From NCBI RefSeq assembly GCF_032062135.1, contig NC_092859.1, positions 45,663,428-45,727,427 on the forward strand: a stretch of DNA of 64,000 nucleotides, in the 5' to 3' direction. Made by a program: the position numbers and the translations under genes. This document shows, piece after piece, positions 36,281 through 48,610 of the stretch; the stretch's first letter is position 1, and the number at the start of each line of letters is the position of its first letter. A model generated the notes under the pieces. It saw only the letters and a program-made list of their open reading frames with translations. It searched no databases and was not told where the DNA came from. Source of the DNA: Pyxicephalus adspersus. Lineage: Eukaryota; Chordata; Amphibia; Anura; Pyxicephalidae.

Positions 36281-36413
36281 GCAGCTCTTTGTGTGTGAGA
36301 AAGGAGATGGGAGGGTGAATCACTGAGCCAGGGGGAGGAGAGAGCAGCTACTTTGAGCAGCTTTAATACTGAAACCAAATATAATGTCAGATGACAAGTT
36401 TGCCCCCCTGTGG
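36281..36413 (-). promoter_or_regulatory. Promoter of exon 33701-36145: conserved block plus G-rich CTCF-like site
   Basis: GCAGCTCTTTGTGTGTGAG from 36281; conserved block at 36309-36341; CTCF-like core at 36400-36413 (minus CCACAGGGGGGCAA), 255 bp from the ATG. The sequence beyond the core is also shared with the promoter at 31932-32067. Confidence 0.8.
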
Positions 36414-36499
36414 CCTTTAGATATAATTGCAACCTAATGTAACAAATACAGAATCATCATGTTTTTAAAGATAATAGAATTATGCTTTTTCCCTATGGT

Positions 36500-37500
36500 G
36501 CACCATTCAAAAGTTTAGGGTCAGTTAGAAATAACATCTGTACAGCCATAGCTAATGCTCTAAATGACTATGTTAGCTAAAAATGGCTCTTTATGAATAG
36601 AATGTTTGTATGTTTTGTACTGAGAAATGAAGGCTATTCCAAGTGGGATTTTGCCAAGAAACAAAATATCTATATTCTATCTAATTGCAATAGAAAGAGG
36701 AGTGGAAAGCTCTAGTGCACAACAAAATATTTTAGAGCAATGCGTAGTTTGCCCCACAGTGCCTTAATTGCCAACTTCAATAAATAGTACCTGCAAATAC
36801 CATCTCAGCAACTACAGTGAAATGTTACTCTGGGATGCTGGCCTTCTAGGGAAAGTTGCAAAGAAAAAGCCCTATTTGAGAATAGCGAATAAAAAGAAAA
36901 GACTTAGGGCAAAACAACACAGACACTGGACACAGAGAGATTTGAGGTGTTTGGATCACAAAGAAGAATATTTGTGAGGAGCAGACCAAATGAAATAATG
37001 ATGGAGGAGTGCTTAGTACCATCTGTTAAACATGGGGGAGGCAATATAATTTTCTGAGGCTTCCATGATGGTAATGGTAAAGTGGAAGATTTGGACAGTG
37101 TAAAAGGGACTTTGAAGAAGGAACGCTGTTGCCTAATTTTACAACACTACTTAATACCTTCTGGACATACATACTTACTTAATAGGAGCCAATTTTGACT
37201 TACAACAGGACAATGACCAAAGCATACCTCCAAACAGCAGATACTTGGCATTCTGTGTAGAATGGAGTGGCAAGCAAAGTCTAATGATCTAAACTCTATT
37301 GAGCCGTATTGGGAGTGAACTGGCTGACAAGTACGTAAGGGGTGCCTACCAAGCCAATCCAATTTGTGGGAGGTGCTGCAGGAAGCATACAGTGAAATCT
37401 CATCACATTACCTCAACAAATTGACATTTAGAAAGGTAAAGTGACATGCTGTAATTGCTGCAAATGGTGGATTCATTGACAAAAATAAAATTTGAATCAA
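36500..37500 (+). mobile_element. Tc1/mariner-type transposon relic with a broken transposase
   Basis: The left end has ACCATTCAAAAGTTTAGGGT, typical of Tc1-like terminal repeats. Read across frames, the plus strand then gives pieces of a Tc1 transposase: RKHRHWTQRDL-like wording at about 36900-36950, RRIFV, RPNE and MMEECLVPSVKHGGG at 36960-37045, FHDGNGKVEDLDSVKGTLKK at 37060-37115, LQQDNDPKHTS-like wording at about 37205-37230, and a SNDLNSIEPYW remnant (from the usual SPDLNPIE) at about 37280-37310. In-frame stops and frameshifts, and no clear right terminal repeat, make it inactive. Confidence 0.85.
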
Positions 37501-38456
37501 TAGCGGATGAAACATGACCAATATGTGATGTGGATAAATTGGACATATTGGTATTTGGTCAGTTTTAAGCCATGTCATGCATACCAATGATCAGCCAAAT
37601 AAAAATTCTAGTCACTTTCTATCTGCAAAACCAAATGAAGGGCAGAATATTGTTAATACCAGTGTTTTGAGAATTCTGACTGATGGATTATCCATGAGAA
37701 ATTGGAGGAGGGTTGCAGCAGTCCGATTCCTAATAAGACCTGTAGGCTAAAAATTCAAGGCTGCACATCCACTACTAGTGATATATTACAAGTATCATGT
37801 AAACCAAAGGTATTGTAAAAAATTTACTCATTAATTGTATCTTTTGAACAGACAACCATTTTTCTTTATATAAAGGTCACTCGCTGTATTTTAAAAATCT
37901 GGGTTTTGTTTAAGAAACAAAAACAAATTTCGAGTATACCTTAGCAGGGAATTGCTGACAAATGAATATATATAAAAAAATTAGTTGTATTTGATATGCA
38001 AAAACAATATTTAACACTACATACAAATTGATAAAAAAGGGGCCCAGTGAATGGCCTCAAACATCACATATTTTACATCATAAAATTGAATGCTATCAAA
38101 AATGTTTCATTTTGTTAGTCCCCATGCATTTCGCATATACAACCACTTCTTTAGGGGTTATTTTAAAGCTGGATAGCATATACAAATGCAAATATCCAGA
38201 AACCAAAATGTTGATCAAATACAACTGTGCCGCGGGATGTCCTAAAGCACAATATCAAAGAGGGCACTAGATTGCTGTCAGAGGGAAAGATGGTATGCTT
38301 AGTATTGTTTGTTTGTTTATTGCTGTTTTGCGATATGGCATTCCTTTGATATTTAGGATACAAAATATTGTCTGAGGAAAATCACTATTGTTTTGTTTAA
38401 GAAAGATCACCAATTATCTAAAACCAATTTCGCTGTTCATTTGCCAAGGTTATATG

Positions 38457-38756
38457 TTAAAAGCAGAACTAAAGTAACTAAATAGCAATCAGGCAGGTTC
38501 TTTATTGCAGAAGGAACAAGCTTCTGCAGTAAAACAAACTTACCTACCTGTTTGTAATTATTTAGATAAACTCATCTCTTATCACTCTGACACTGGTATC
38601 TCCACTTGATCTTCTTTTAGGTTTGGGATCTTTGGGATGTCCTGACTGGCCATTCCTGGCTGCCAAACTATGCCAGGATTGTACACTGTACCCCCCCCTC
38701 AACACAAAAAAGAAAATGCCTGCTCAATGTTTTTTCAAATTTAGTTTCACTTTAAG
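38457..38756. mobile_element. MITE-like element, about 300 bp
   Basis: The left end TTAAAAGCAGAACTAAAG and the reverse complement of the right end (CTTAAAGTGAAACTAAA) form imperfect terminal inverted repeats; TTAA occurs at both ends. A similar TTAAAGCAGAACTAAACC start is seen at 44962. No coding capacity. Confidence 0.55.
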
Positions 38757-39619
38757 AAACACAATCAATTTACCTAAATAATAGCTAGGTAAGATATTTT
38801 TATATTTTATTATTATCCATAAAAGCATTGGGATTCATTTTCTAACAAAGTTTAGGCTATTTACTTAACACTCCAAAAGGAATATTGCACTTTTCATTGT
38901 AAAAAGTCACAAAGGAAACAAACACAGACAAGGAAATGATAAAAAAACAGGATTTTTCTTGCACATGATTGGATGGCTGCACCTCATTAACTAAGCTAAG
39001 TGAATTATCAAGCAAGTAGAATACACACATAATAATACATATATTAAAACACAATTACAACAAAATGAGGATGCATTATTAAAGTGGTATAGGCAGTTAA
39101 CTTACAAATTTAAATTATTCTGTGCAAGATATAAAAAATAGGTGAAATTCTGCTTACAGTTCATTAATGTGCAAATAATGTTTGTTCTCTAATTTATATT
39201 ATATAGTTTTTGCAATGTATCAAATTTTCTAAGGAAAATAAATAATACATTTTGCTAACAGACTAAACCTCTTTAGCAATTAAACCCCCCTTTAAATGCA
39301 TAATAAAAAGGTATGCATTTAAAGTACCCGTGTGTATGTGGACCGCAATAGAACAAAAAACTAAAAACAACCTAATATTTATTATAATTATTTACAATAA
39401 TAGCTAACAACAGGATCATTGCAAGAACAGAAAATTCAGTATACAGTATGTGTACACCAGGCAGGTATATATATATACGAGTATATATAAATAATCATAG
39501 CACCCAATACATGATTACAAAAACCTAAACCTTCCAAGTGTCATGTAAGATTATTAGATAACGGAATCAGTGGAGTGATAAGAAAATTGCATGTATAAAG
39601 ATTCAGAAGGGCAACTTAC

Positions 39620-40971
39620 CTTTGGGTCATTAACACAATTTGTATCTGATGTGCTATCATTGTCTCTAACTAGTTTCCGTAACTGGGGAAAATCCAGAGA
39701 TTGCAGAAAAGCAGAATCCCGCTGTTGTGGTGCTGGGGGCACATTTGTTTGGTAAGATTGTCCTTGTCCTCCCGGAGGAACCATCCGGACTTCCATGTAT
39801 TTTAGGGTTCCGTCCGCGTTTAGGAAAAGAGCTGGCTGATACTGATCCATGTATGATTTAGAATCAGACCCACCAAGATAGCAGCAACTACTACTATACC
39901 CATAACTTTCTTTCCTCAGACATCTCACCAGTAAAATAATAAATGTCACAAGAGAAACTAAACTGATAGCCACAAGAGAAACAATTAAATATAAAGTCAT
40001 ATCTGATGGTGGGTTGGAATTTCTAATGAAATCCCCAGACTTGGGTCTTTCTGCTACAGCCTCATTTGCCATAATGACAATTACAGTGACTGTGGTAGAT
40101 AATGGAGGATCCCCATGATCACTGATAGTGATAACAAGTTGCTGTTCTGTAATGTCTGTTTCCTGAAGTCCTCTTATAGTCCTGACCTCTCCTGTGTGTT
40201 TAGACACTTGGAACAGTGCAGAACTACCAGGGTCAATGAGGTTAAAGGCCAACCAGGCATTGTGACCAGAGTCCAGATCTACTGCTGTCAGATATGACAT
40301 GATCCTGATCTCGCTGGTTCTCCTCCATCTATAGCAGTCAGAATAAGATTGTGTTCTTGTTTTTCCTCCCTATCTAACACCTTCTCCAATATAAGCTGAG
40401 GGATGAGAGTGCCATCCTTACGATTCTTTACAGACAATGAGAAATAAGGATTTGTGTTTATTATGTACCGACTAACACCATTAACACCAACATCCAAATC
40501 CTTCGCAGTATCTAAGGTAAATCTAGCACCAGGACTTAATAATTCTGTAATTTCAATTATTCGCCTATTAGATAAGAAAATGGGAGAATTATCATTGATA
40601 TCCTGAACCTCAATATCCAGACTGAAAAGCTCTAAAGGATTTTCAGCAACCACCTCTAAATGCAGCACACAGTTCACATTGGATCCACACAGGATCTCCC
40701 TATCAATCCTGTCATTTACAACCAAACCTCCATTTTCCTTATTTACAGTAAAATATTTTTGGTATTTCTCAGATGATAAATGTAATCTGTGCTGAGAAAT
40801 CTCTGAACGTTTTATGCCCAGATCCTGAGCTACATTTCCTACCCATGTCCCTGGATCAGACTCCTCCACAATGGGATAACGAAGCTGCCCAGAGACCCAG
40901 CCCCAGCTACAAAGGAGAAGGGAGAAAGCTACTTGCCATTTCCAACACAGATAGCAGCCTCTGATGTCCAT
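39620..40971 (-). pseudogene. Protocadherin gamma-type variable exon with an internal deletion (EC3 to early EC6 lost)
   Basis: ATG at 40969-40971; donor CCAAAG|GTAAGT at 39620. Signal peptide, EC1 and EC2 are clean to ARSGSCHI (residue 227). There the sequence jumps to CTGACAGCAGTAGATC (LTAVDLDSG of EC6). The join itself creates TGA at 40288-40290. About 1.09 kb (rest of EC2, EC3-EC5, start of EC6) is missing. EC6, TM and tail continue clean in the other frame. EC1 reads RYPIVEES where all others have RYSIVEES, and EC2 begins ELLSPGAR, one residue shorter than its relatives. The promoter is intact. Confidence 0.88.
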
Positions 40972-41112
40972 ATCTTACAATGTTTTCTTGATATTTGATA
41001 GAACATAGATCCTTTGTAATCCACAATGTCTGTTGTTTATAAATGTATCCTCAACCCTTTGCAAACATAATCCAAGTATAGCCAAAACATCTTTAGAATC
41101 ACCATCAAAGGA

Positions 41113-41240
41113 GCAGCTCTTTGTGTGTAAGAGAAAAAATGGGAGGGTGAATCACTGAGCCAGGGGGAGGAGAGTGCTGAGATAGCTTGAGCAACTGCAT
41201 TGCTGAAGACAAATGGAATGACAAGTCTGCCCTCCTATGG
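41113..41240 (-). promoter_or_regulatory. Promoter of exon 39620-40971: conserved block plus CTCF-like site
   Basis: GCAGCTCTTTGTGTGTAAG from 41113; conserved block at 41141-41173; CTCF-like core at 41227-41240 (minus CCATAGGAGGGCAG), 256 bp from the ATG. Confidence 0.76.
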
Positions 41241-43517
41241 GCATTGAATGTAACATCAACATCATTAAACATGTTATTGCTCTAAAATAAATTGAAATTA
41301 TCTAAAAAGCAGATAATTGTTTTCCTTACATTTTTGGTGTTAGGATTAAGAATTTATACATAACAAAATATAATGTTTTATGCAATGTTTACCAACACAT
41401 AAATCTGGATTTTTCTTGTAAATTATTGTATTACTTATTTCTAATAGCCAGGGATTGTTTTGCTTTTAAAGCTTTTATATTTTTAATTTTTTGTTAATGC
41501 ACTGCACTTAGTTTAATTATTGTTATTCTTTGTATAGTGTACATAGCAAAAAGAAACATTTTTTCAGTATAAATGAATTGCTTGTTTAACCCACCTATTT
41601 AGCCTACCCAATAAACCACTTAATGTATATGCTGCTATTTAGAGGAAATGAAACTACAAAAAAATTAATTAAATATAACCAATCCTATTAAGTTGGTAAT
41701 TTCATTATTGAATCTTATTCCTAGAAATACTTATATACATAAAAAAAAATCTGTTAATCAAATGCAATCCTACATCTCACTTATACTCTGAACTCTCTCC
41801 TGCAGACTGGTTCAATGTTTTAGATTCACGCAACTCACTGAAACATGCAATATCATATATTTATCACACATTGAGGCTTCCTTCGGACTATGCACAATCA
41901 CAAATTAGGTTGTCAAGATTGACGGACTGTTTTCCTGTCATATTCCCCCATTTATTCCTAAAGACTTCATAAAAGCTTGGTTGTCCCTTCCCTCTGCCAT
42001 TTACCATGGAGTATATGGGCGAGAGAAGGCCAACCTTTACCACATGTTCTTTGACTGACCCCCAATCAAATGATTTTAGAGAGATATATTTATATAACTT
42101 TTATACTTTCTACTATTTCATTGGTTGATATAAAAATGGTTTTACAAAAATGGAAAGACACTGAACCAGCCACTCTGGGCCTCAGTTTATGCATGTTTTT
42201 CAAATGTTAGGGTTGAAGCATTTTAAAAGAAAAGACACGGGCCACTATGTCCACCTTATATTCTTGTTTCTGTGACTTTAAGGATTAGTATTATTAATAT
42301 TCACCTGGTATAGGATTTATGCTTTAGGATAAACCTTTTGTTTTTGTTTATTTACATTTATTTATATTGAATGTACTATTTCCTTATTTTCTGTTTTTTA
42401 AATGCTATATTATACCATATTATAGTTTGTTTGTTTTTGTACTGCATTATTTTGCATCATCCTCAAATAAAAGAATTTTCAAAAAATAAAAAACGTAAAA
42501 AAAGAACATCTTAGTCTGCCATCCCTAAAATCAACATATTATTAAGGCTGACTTTTTGAGATTTCAAAACTGGTACATTCCATTTAATCTGATATTATTA
42601 GAAAATTGTCATAGGAACTTTTGTTCTCATTGCAGTATTTTCCCTCACCTCTTTGGATTTCCTCCAGCTTTCCTTATCAATGGCAATGGTCACCAAGATA
42701 AAAAAGCAATACAAATTGCAACAGTGGAAACATGGATTTCAAAAACAAGATCAGGCAAATCATCAATTCCTACTGCCAAAACATAACCTTTACACACCCA
42801 TTATTAAATGTGAAACAGACAAAACCATCAGGCTTTAATGTCTCTGTATATGCTTTTTAAATTTAAAGGAAGCCTTCAAGACTGGTATGGTGAAAGACAA
42901 AAAAAAAGTTCAAGTAACCAGATATATAACAAAAAAAGATATTAATCATTCTCAGCAAGTATATGCCAGGTGGACCTGAACAAGCAAATATATTGGCTGA
43001 CGGATTATGGTATCATAAGGCTATCATCTTTTGCTTTTATTCATGGTAATTATAAAATGGCAAAAATAGCTCAAAGCACATGTGTTGCAAGATACCACAA
43101 ACAGTTATTCACTACTCTGCACTGCAACTTAGTGCTGGTTCTTTTTAGGGTCTGGATTGTTGACAGCCCATTGGTTTTGAATGAATTGTTTAAGAAAACA
43201 TGTGTGTTATTACAATATAGCCAGGTGTAAAGCCATATTTATCATGTATGAAAACCGAACCAGGTACATTTAAGCAAAATGAGGAACCTGTAAAATGTTG
43301 ACAATGATAAAGCTTTTATCTATGAATATTTGAGTGCTGTGATCAGAAAAAAAATTCTGCATCCTGCAAAACAGCTGCAGTTTTCAGCCTTCCTTAGACA
43401 TGAATAATATATCGTATAAACACATTTCCATATGCAATATCAAACCCACACACCAGGAAATGTATATAAAAAATATATATATTTATATACAAAATAGATA
43501 ATTGAGAATCAACTGAC
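41241..43517. other. Intergenic: LINE-like 3' relic, otherwise nothing recognised
   Basis: 41780-42510 is LINE-like and entered separately. 42540-43500 contains small plus-strand open frames (42556-42786 and 42970-43230) without family features, and an AT-rich tract at 43466-43495. Confidence 0.5.
41780..42510 (+). mobile_element. LINE (L1-like) 3' end relic
   Basis: The plus strand at about 42014-42060 reads GREKANLYHMFF followed by a stop, like the 'xxLxHMxWxCP' C-terminal region of L1-type ORF2. Further stops follow. The segment ends with CAAATAAAAGAATTTTC and an A-rich tail at 42466-42510, consistent with the polyadenylated 3' end of a retrotransposon. Confidence 0.55.
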
Positions 43518-44291
43518 CTTGCTTGAATCATTCAAACAGCTTGTATCAGATGTAGTATCACTGTCTTTCACTAGTTCTCGCAGCTGGGGAAAATCCAGAG
43601 ACTGCAGAAAAGCAGAATCCCGCTGTTGTGGGGCTGGGGGCACATTAGTTTGGTAACACTGACCTTGTGGACCTGGAGGAACCATTCTGACCTCCATGTA
43701 TTTCAAGGTTCCATCTGTGTTCAGATAAAGAGCTGGTTGATACTGATCTATGTATGGTTTGGAGTCATTCAGGAAACAGCAGCTGCTGCTATAACCATAA
43801 CTTTCTTTTCTCAGGCATCTCACCAGTAATATAATAAATGTCACAAGAGAAACTAAACTAATAGCCACAAGAGAAACTATTAAATATAAAGTCATATCTG
43901 ACGGGGCCTTTGCATTAGTTAATAAATCACCAGACTTGGGTCTTTCTGCTACAGCTTCGTTTGCCATACTGACAATTATAGTGACTGTAGTAGATAATGG
44001 AGGATCCCCATGATCACTGATAGTGATAACAAGTTGCTGCTCTGTGTTTTCAATGTCCTGAAATCCTTGTGTAGTCCTGACCTCTCCTGTATGTTTAGAC
44101 ACTTGGAACAGTGCAGAACTACCAGGGTCAATGAGGTTAAAGGCCAACCAGGCATTGTGACCAGAGTTCCCTGGATCAGACTCCTCCACAATAGAATAAC
44201 GAAGCTGCCCAGAGACCCAGCCCCAGCTACAAAGGAGAAGGGAGAAAGCTACTTGCCATTTCGAACAGAGATAGCAGCCTCTGAAGTCCAT
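43518..44291 (-). CDS. Mini-protocadherin exon: in-frame deletion of EC1 to EC6 start, still open
   Basis: 258 codons from the ATG at 44289-44291 to donor AGCAAG|GTCAGT at 43518, phase 0. Signal peptide 1-28, then 13 residues of EC1 (QLRYSIVEESDPG). It is then joined near 44167 in frame to SGHNAWLAFN of EC6. The rest of EC6 runs to about 113, the TM helix is about 132-157 and the cytoplasmic segment 158-258, with SSSCCFL, DGTLKYMEVRMVPPGPQG and PQQRDSAFLQSLDFPQL. About 558 codons are gone without changing frame, and promoter, CTCF-like site, start and donor phase are all kept. The product would be a membrane protein with almost no ectodomain, lacking the EC1-EC4 recognition surface and most of the EC5-EC6 cis interface, yet able to carry the shared tail. 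Alternatives are a neutral pseudogene or an assembly collapse. Confidence 0.75.
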
Positions 44292-44436
44292 ATCTTAAAA
44301 TGTTGCCTTGATTTATGATGCAACATAGATCCTTTGAACAGCCAATTGTGTGTAGTTTAGGATTCCAAGCCCTTAACCACCCCAGAAATAATCCATCCAC
44401 AGAAATAAACATCCACAGCAATCACATCTAGCACTA

Positions 44437-44570
44437 GCAGATCCTCTTTGTGTGTGAAAAGTGGGAGGGTGAATCACTGAGCCAGGGGGAGGAGAGAGAA
44501 CAGCTATTCAGAACAGATCTACTTCTTTATCTGAACAGCCTAAATTCATGACAAGAGTGACCTCTTCTGG
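44437..44570 (-). promoter_or_regulatory. Promoter of exon 43518-44291: conserved block plus weakened CTCF-like site
   Basis: GCAGATCCTCTTTGTGTGTG from 44437; conserved block at 44463-44495; CTCF-like core at 44557-44570 (minus CCAGAAGAGGTCAC, with GGT for GGG), 266 bp from the ATG. The same GGTCAC variant is found at 48739 and 54777. Confidence 0.74.
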
Positions 44571-46024
44571 TAACTGTTTACAACTTCACTCATGCAAAGT
44601 GACATATTATTGTTGAAATAATTATTACTAACTTATAACTAGAAGGTAATGCAAATAGTCTAAGGTACCTGAGTGATCACACCTTCAATCATTTGTACTC
44701 TTGTATAAAGAGAAAATAAGCAAATTATATTAATAATATTGTATTGATTTCCTTTCCTCTGTGACTAGTGATGCATTTTTTTTTAAATTAATCTGGCAGA
44801 TGTTGACATTACATGTGCACATATCTCTAAGATACATTACCGAGTATTGGGTAATTAGAGATTGGTATTTTTTTGCTTTATGTCACATAGGTCCATAATC
44901 ACATATAATTTATAAAAAAAGAAATATATCTATCAAGTTCAACAAATAAAAGACACCTATTTGTTAAAGCAGAACTAAACCTAAATGACTCACCGATCTA
45001 CGTGCCATCGTAGGGTGCCGCCATCTCCCTGCTCTTCTTCTTCCCATAGATGATTTTAGGCCATCTTGATTGCTCTTACCGGAGTGATGTAAGGTGCACG
45101 GGAGTTCATTCATCCCTGGCACACACAAGGGAAGCCAAAATTGCCAGGTTTACTTGGCAAATAAAAATGACAATGGATTGATCCTGATAGACATCACCTG
45201 TCTGTTTCTGCAATACCAACCTACCTGAATGAGCATTTGTACATTAAGTACATCACCTTTCTAAATCTGAGAACAAATGTCCCCTCAAAGGCAGTAAATG
45301 AAAGTAAAACTCTTAACAAAATATTATATGTATGCATTTCGACTACAACTTGCTTATTTGCTAGAAAAGAACAGAAAATTTTTGTAACACCACTTTTAAG
45401 TTGCAACGTTGGATAGATAGGAAATTACTTTGGAAAATATCTTCAATCATTTATCCTAATACCAATAATGAAAGTCAATGTTATCAACAAAATAAAAAAA
45501 AAACAGCATATACATTATTAATACACAAACATTAATATGATTATTCTTTTAAAATACAATAATAATTTACAGTAGATTGCAAAGCTGATAATATTCACAC
45601 TACATGAAACCTTTCAGTTGGTAAGATGTGAGTATTTACAGCTAATGGTGGCCACACACACATCAGCTTGGTAGATTTTTTTTAGATGTAATTACAATTT
45701 TCATTTTTAAACCCTTATTTACAATAAATGCAAATAGCATTTTGTGTGTTTCTTGTTTTCTTCAATAGTTCCACACAAAAAATGTTTTGTTTTTTTTTTG
45801 CATTTAATGTAAATTGTGATAAAAAAAAATGAATCTTTAATTTGAACAATTTTTGAATGTTTTAAAAAGTTTATACTGAACATAAAAAAACATTGAGATC
45901 CTAGAAGAATAAAGGACATGTGGATTTCCTCTTTATTTTTAAACAGTTTTTAAATTTTCAAACACCAATTAACAATCTACATTATTACATGTTAACTTTT
46001 TAGTACATTTTAACAATAACTCAC
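44571..46024. other. Intergenic, AT-rich, with an interspersed-repeat-like block
   Basis: 44962-45230 starts TTAAAGCAGAACTAAACC and is GC-richer than its surroundings; it resembles the start of the element at 38457 and is probably a repeat. 45230-46020 holds poly-A/T runs and no recognised gene. Confidence 0.45.
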
Positions 46025-48469
46025 CTTGCTTGGATCATTTATGCAGCTTGTATTTGATGATGTGTCAGCATCTCTAACTAATTCTCTTAATTGTGGAAAA
46101 TCGAGAGATTGCAGAAAAGCAGAATCCCGCTGTTGTAAGGCTGGAGGAACATTAGTTTGGTAACATTGTCCTTGTGCTCCTGGAGGAACCATCCTGACCT
46201 CCATGTATTTTAGGGTTCCATCTGTGTTCAGGTATAGAGCTGGCTGATATTGACTAGTATATGACTTGGATTCTGTTCCACTAAGGTAACAGCAGCTGTT
46301 ACCATAACCATAACTTTCCTTCCTCAAACATCTCACCAGTAAAATAATAAATGTCACAAGAGAAACTAAACTGATAGCCACAAGAGAAACAATTAAATAT
46401 AAAGTCATATCTGATGGTTTGGAATTTCTAAGAAAATCTCCAGATTTGGGTCTTTCTATTACAACATCATCTGCTATACTGACTAATACAGTGACAGTGG
46501 TAGATAATGGAGGATCCCCATGATCACTGATGGAGATAACAAGTTGCTGATCTGTGTTTTCAATGTCCTGAAATCCTTGTATAGTCCTGACCTCTCCTGT
46601 GTGTTTAGACACTTGGAACAGTGCAGAACTACCAGGGTCAATGAGTTTAAAGGCCAACCAGGCATTGTGACCAGAGTCCAGATCTACTGCTGTCAGTTTG
46701 GTCACCAAATATCCGGCACTTGTAGATTTTGGGATTCTCTCTTGGACAATGAGATCTTCTGAGTGCTCCGGATACAGCAAGGTGGGGGAGTTGTCATTTG
46801 TATCCAATATGAATATAAAAACTGGAATAGTGGAAAATAACTTTGGAGATCCAGAATCTTCTACTTTTATGGCGATTTGTAGAGTCTGAATGTGTTCATA
46901 TTCAAAGGAACGCTGTGCATATATATCACCAGTATTAGAATTAATATATACAAAAGAGGATACAGAAGATCCATCTATCTGAGTCTCCACTATGGAGAAA
47001 ACCAGATCAGAATTAACCCCCTCATCTGTATCACTAGCAGACACTGTACAAAGTAGAGTCCCGGGGTCACTATTCTCATTAATGAAAGCATTATAGGTAG
47101 ATTGTGTAAATGTTGGGGCATTATCATTAACATCAGAAACCCTGAGAATAACAGTTGTCTTACTGGACAGAGGTGGAGATCCTAAATCAGAAGCTGTCAG
47201 CTCTATAGTGTATTGGGATATATTTTCTCTATTTAAAATCCCATCAGTGACCAATGTATGATGATTTTTGGTATTTTTAATTTTAAAAGGAATATTGGGA
47301 GATATATGAAGTTGTATTTCCCCATTTTTGCCAGAATCCCTGTCTCCCACATATATAGTTCCCAAAATGGTTCCTAGTGGTGTGTTTTCAGGAATCTCAT
47401 TTGTCATTGATGTAAAATCTATTTCTGGATAATTGTCATTTATATCTTCGACTTCAATGTGAACAACACAGTCACCTTCTAGTTTAGGAAGTCCTTTGTC
47501 CACTGCTTTTACAGACAGTTCATAAAGATTCAGTTCTTCATAATCTATTGACCCATTAATGTAAATTTCACCATTTTGTTCATTTAAAGCAAATAGCCTC
47601 CTTGCAATTTTAGATGTATGACCGTCAAAAAAATATTCTATTTCACCATTTGCATTCTCATCTGGATCTGTTGCATTTAATTTTAATATTACGGTATTTA
47701 AGGGAAGATTCTCTTTCAAATGTACTTTATAAACAGTCTGATTAAACACTGGAGGATTATCATTGATATCTAATACTTTTATTGTGATATGACATGATCC
47801 TGATCTCGCTGGTTCTCCTCCATCTATAGCAGTGAGAATAAGATTGTGTTCTTGTTTTTCCTCCCTATCTAACACCTTCTCTAATATCAGCTGAGGGATA
47901 AGTGTGCCATCCATACGATTCTTCACAGATAAAGAGAAATAAGGATTTGTATTTAACATGTACTGGCTAACACCATTAAAACCAATGTCTTGATCCTCTG
48001 CTATCTCTAAGGCAAATCTGGTTCCTGCACTTGTCCAGTATTCTGTAATCTCTATAATGTGATCATAAGACGAGAACGTGGGAGAATTATCATTAATATC
48101 TAATATCTCTATTTCAATAGTAAAAGATTCTGAAGGATTTTCAGCAACCACCCTTAACCGCTGTACACAGTTCACATTGGATCCACACAAGATCTCTCTA
48201 TCAATCCTGTTATTTACAATCAAGCCTCCATTTTCTTTATTTACAGTAAAATATTTTTGGTATTTCTCAGATGATAAATACAATCTGCGCTGAAAAATCT
48301 CTGCACGTTTTAATCCCAAATCCTGAGCTAAATTTCCTACCCATGTCCCTGGATCAGACTCCTCCACAATAGAATAACGAAGCTGCCCAGAGACCCAGCC
48401 CCAGCTACAAAGGAGAAGGGAGAAAGCTACTTGCCATTTCCAACACAGACAACAACCTCTGATGTCCAT
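46025..48469 (-). CDS. pcdhg: Protocadherin gamma-type variable exon, intact
   Basis: 815 codons from the ATG at 48467-48469 to donor CCAAGCAAG|GTGAGT at 46025, phase 0. Full signal peptide, EC1-EC6, TM and tail. EC1 differs from its neighbours in NLAQDLGLKRAEIFQRRLY and VQRLRVVAENPSESFTIEIE; in EC4 the usual LDREK reads LNRENIS, replacing the Asp of the calcium-site motif by Asn. EC3 (NTVILKLNATDPDENANGEI) is close to that of the deleted exon at 52526-54513, marking the two as duplicates. The tail has NSCCYLSGTESKSYTSQYQ and PALQQRDSAFLQSLDF. Confidence 0.95.
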
Positions 48470-48610
48470 ATCTTACAATGTTTTCTTAATATTTGATGAA
48501 GCATAGATCCTTTGTAATCCACAATGCCTTGAGTTTATCAATGTATCTTGCTACCCCAAAAAAATAATTCCATCTACAGAAAAGGACACATCCCACAGAA
48601 TCTCATCTTG

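Larger units (their letters stand above)
36414..39619. other. Intergenic: Tc1-like relic and MITE-like repeats
   Basis: Holds the Tc1-like relic (36500-37500) and a MITE-like element (38457-38756), entered separately, and the diverged repeat wording at 38850-39310 that matches 32820-33460. 37500-38450 shows nothing recognised. Confidence 0.6.

Noticed and set aside
42556..43230. Possible small gene or processed pseudogene in the 42.5-43.2 kb gap
   Set aside because: The open frames at 42556-42786 and 42970-43230 show no family motifs, signal or codon pattern, and overlap AT-rich sequence.
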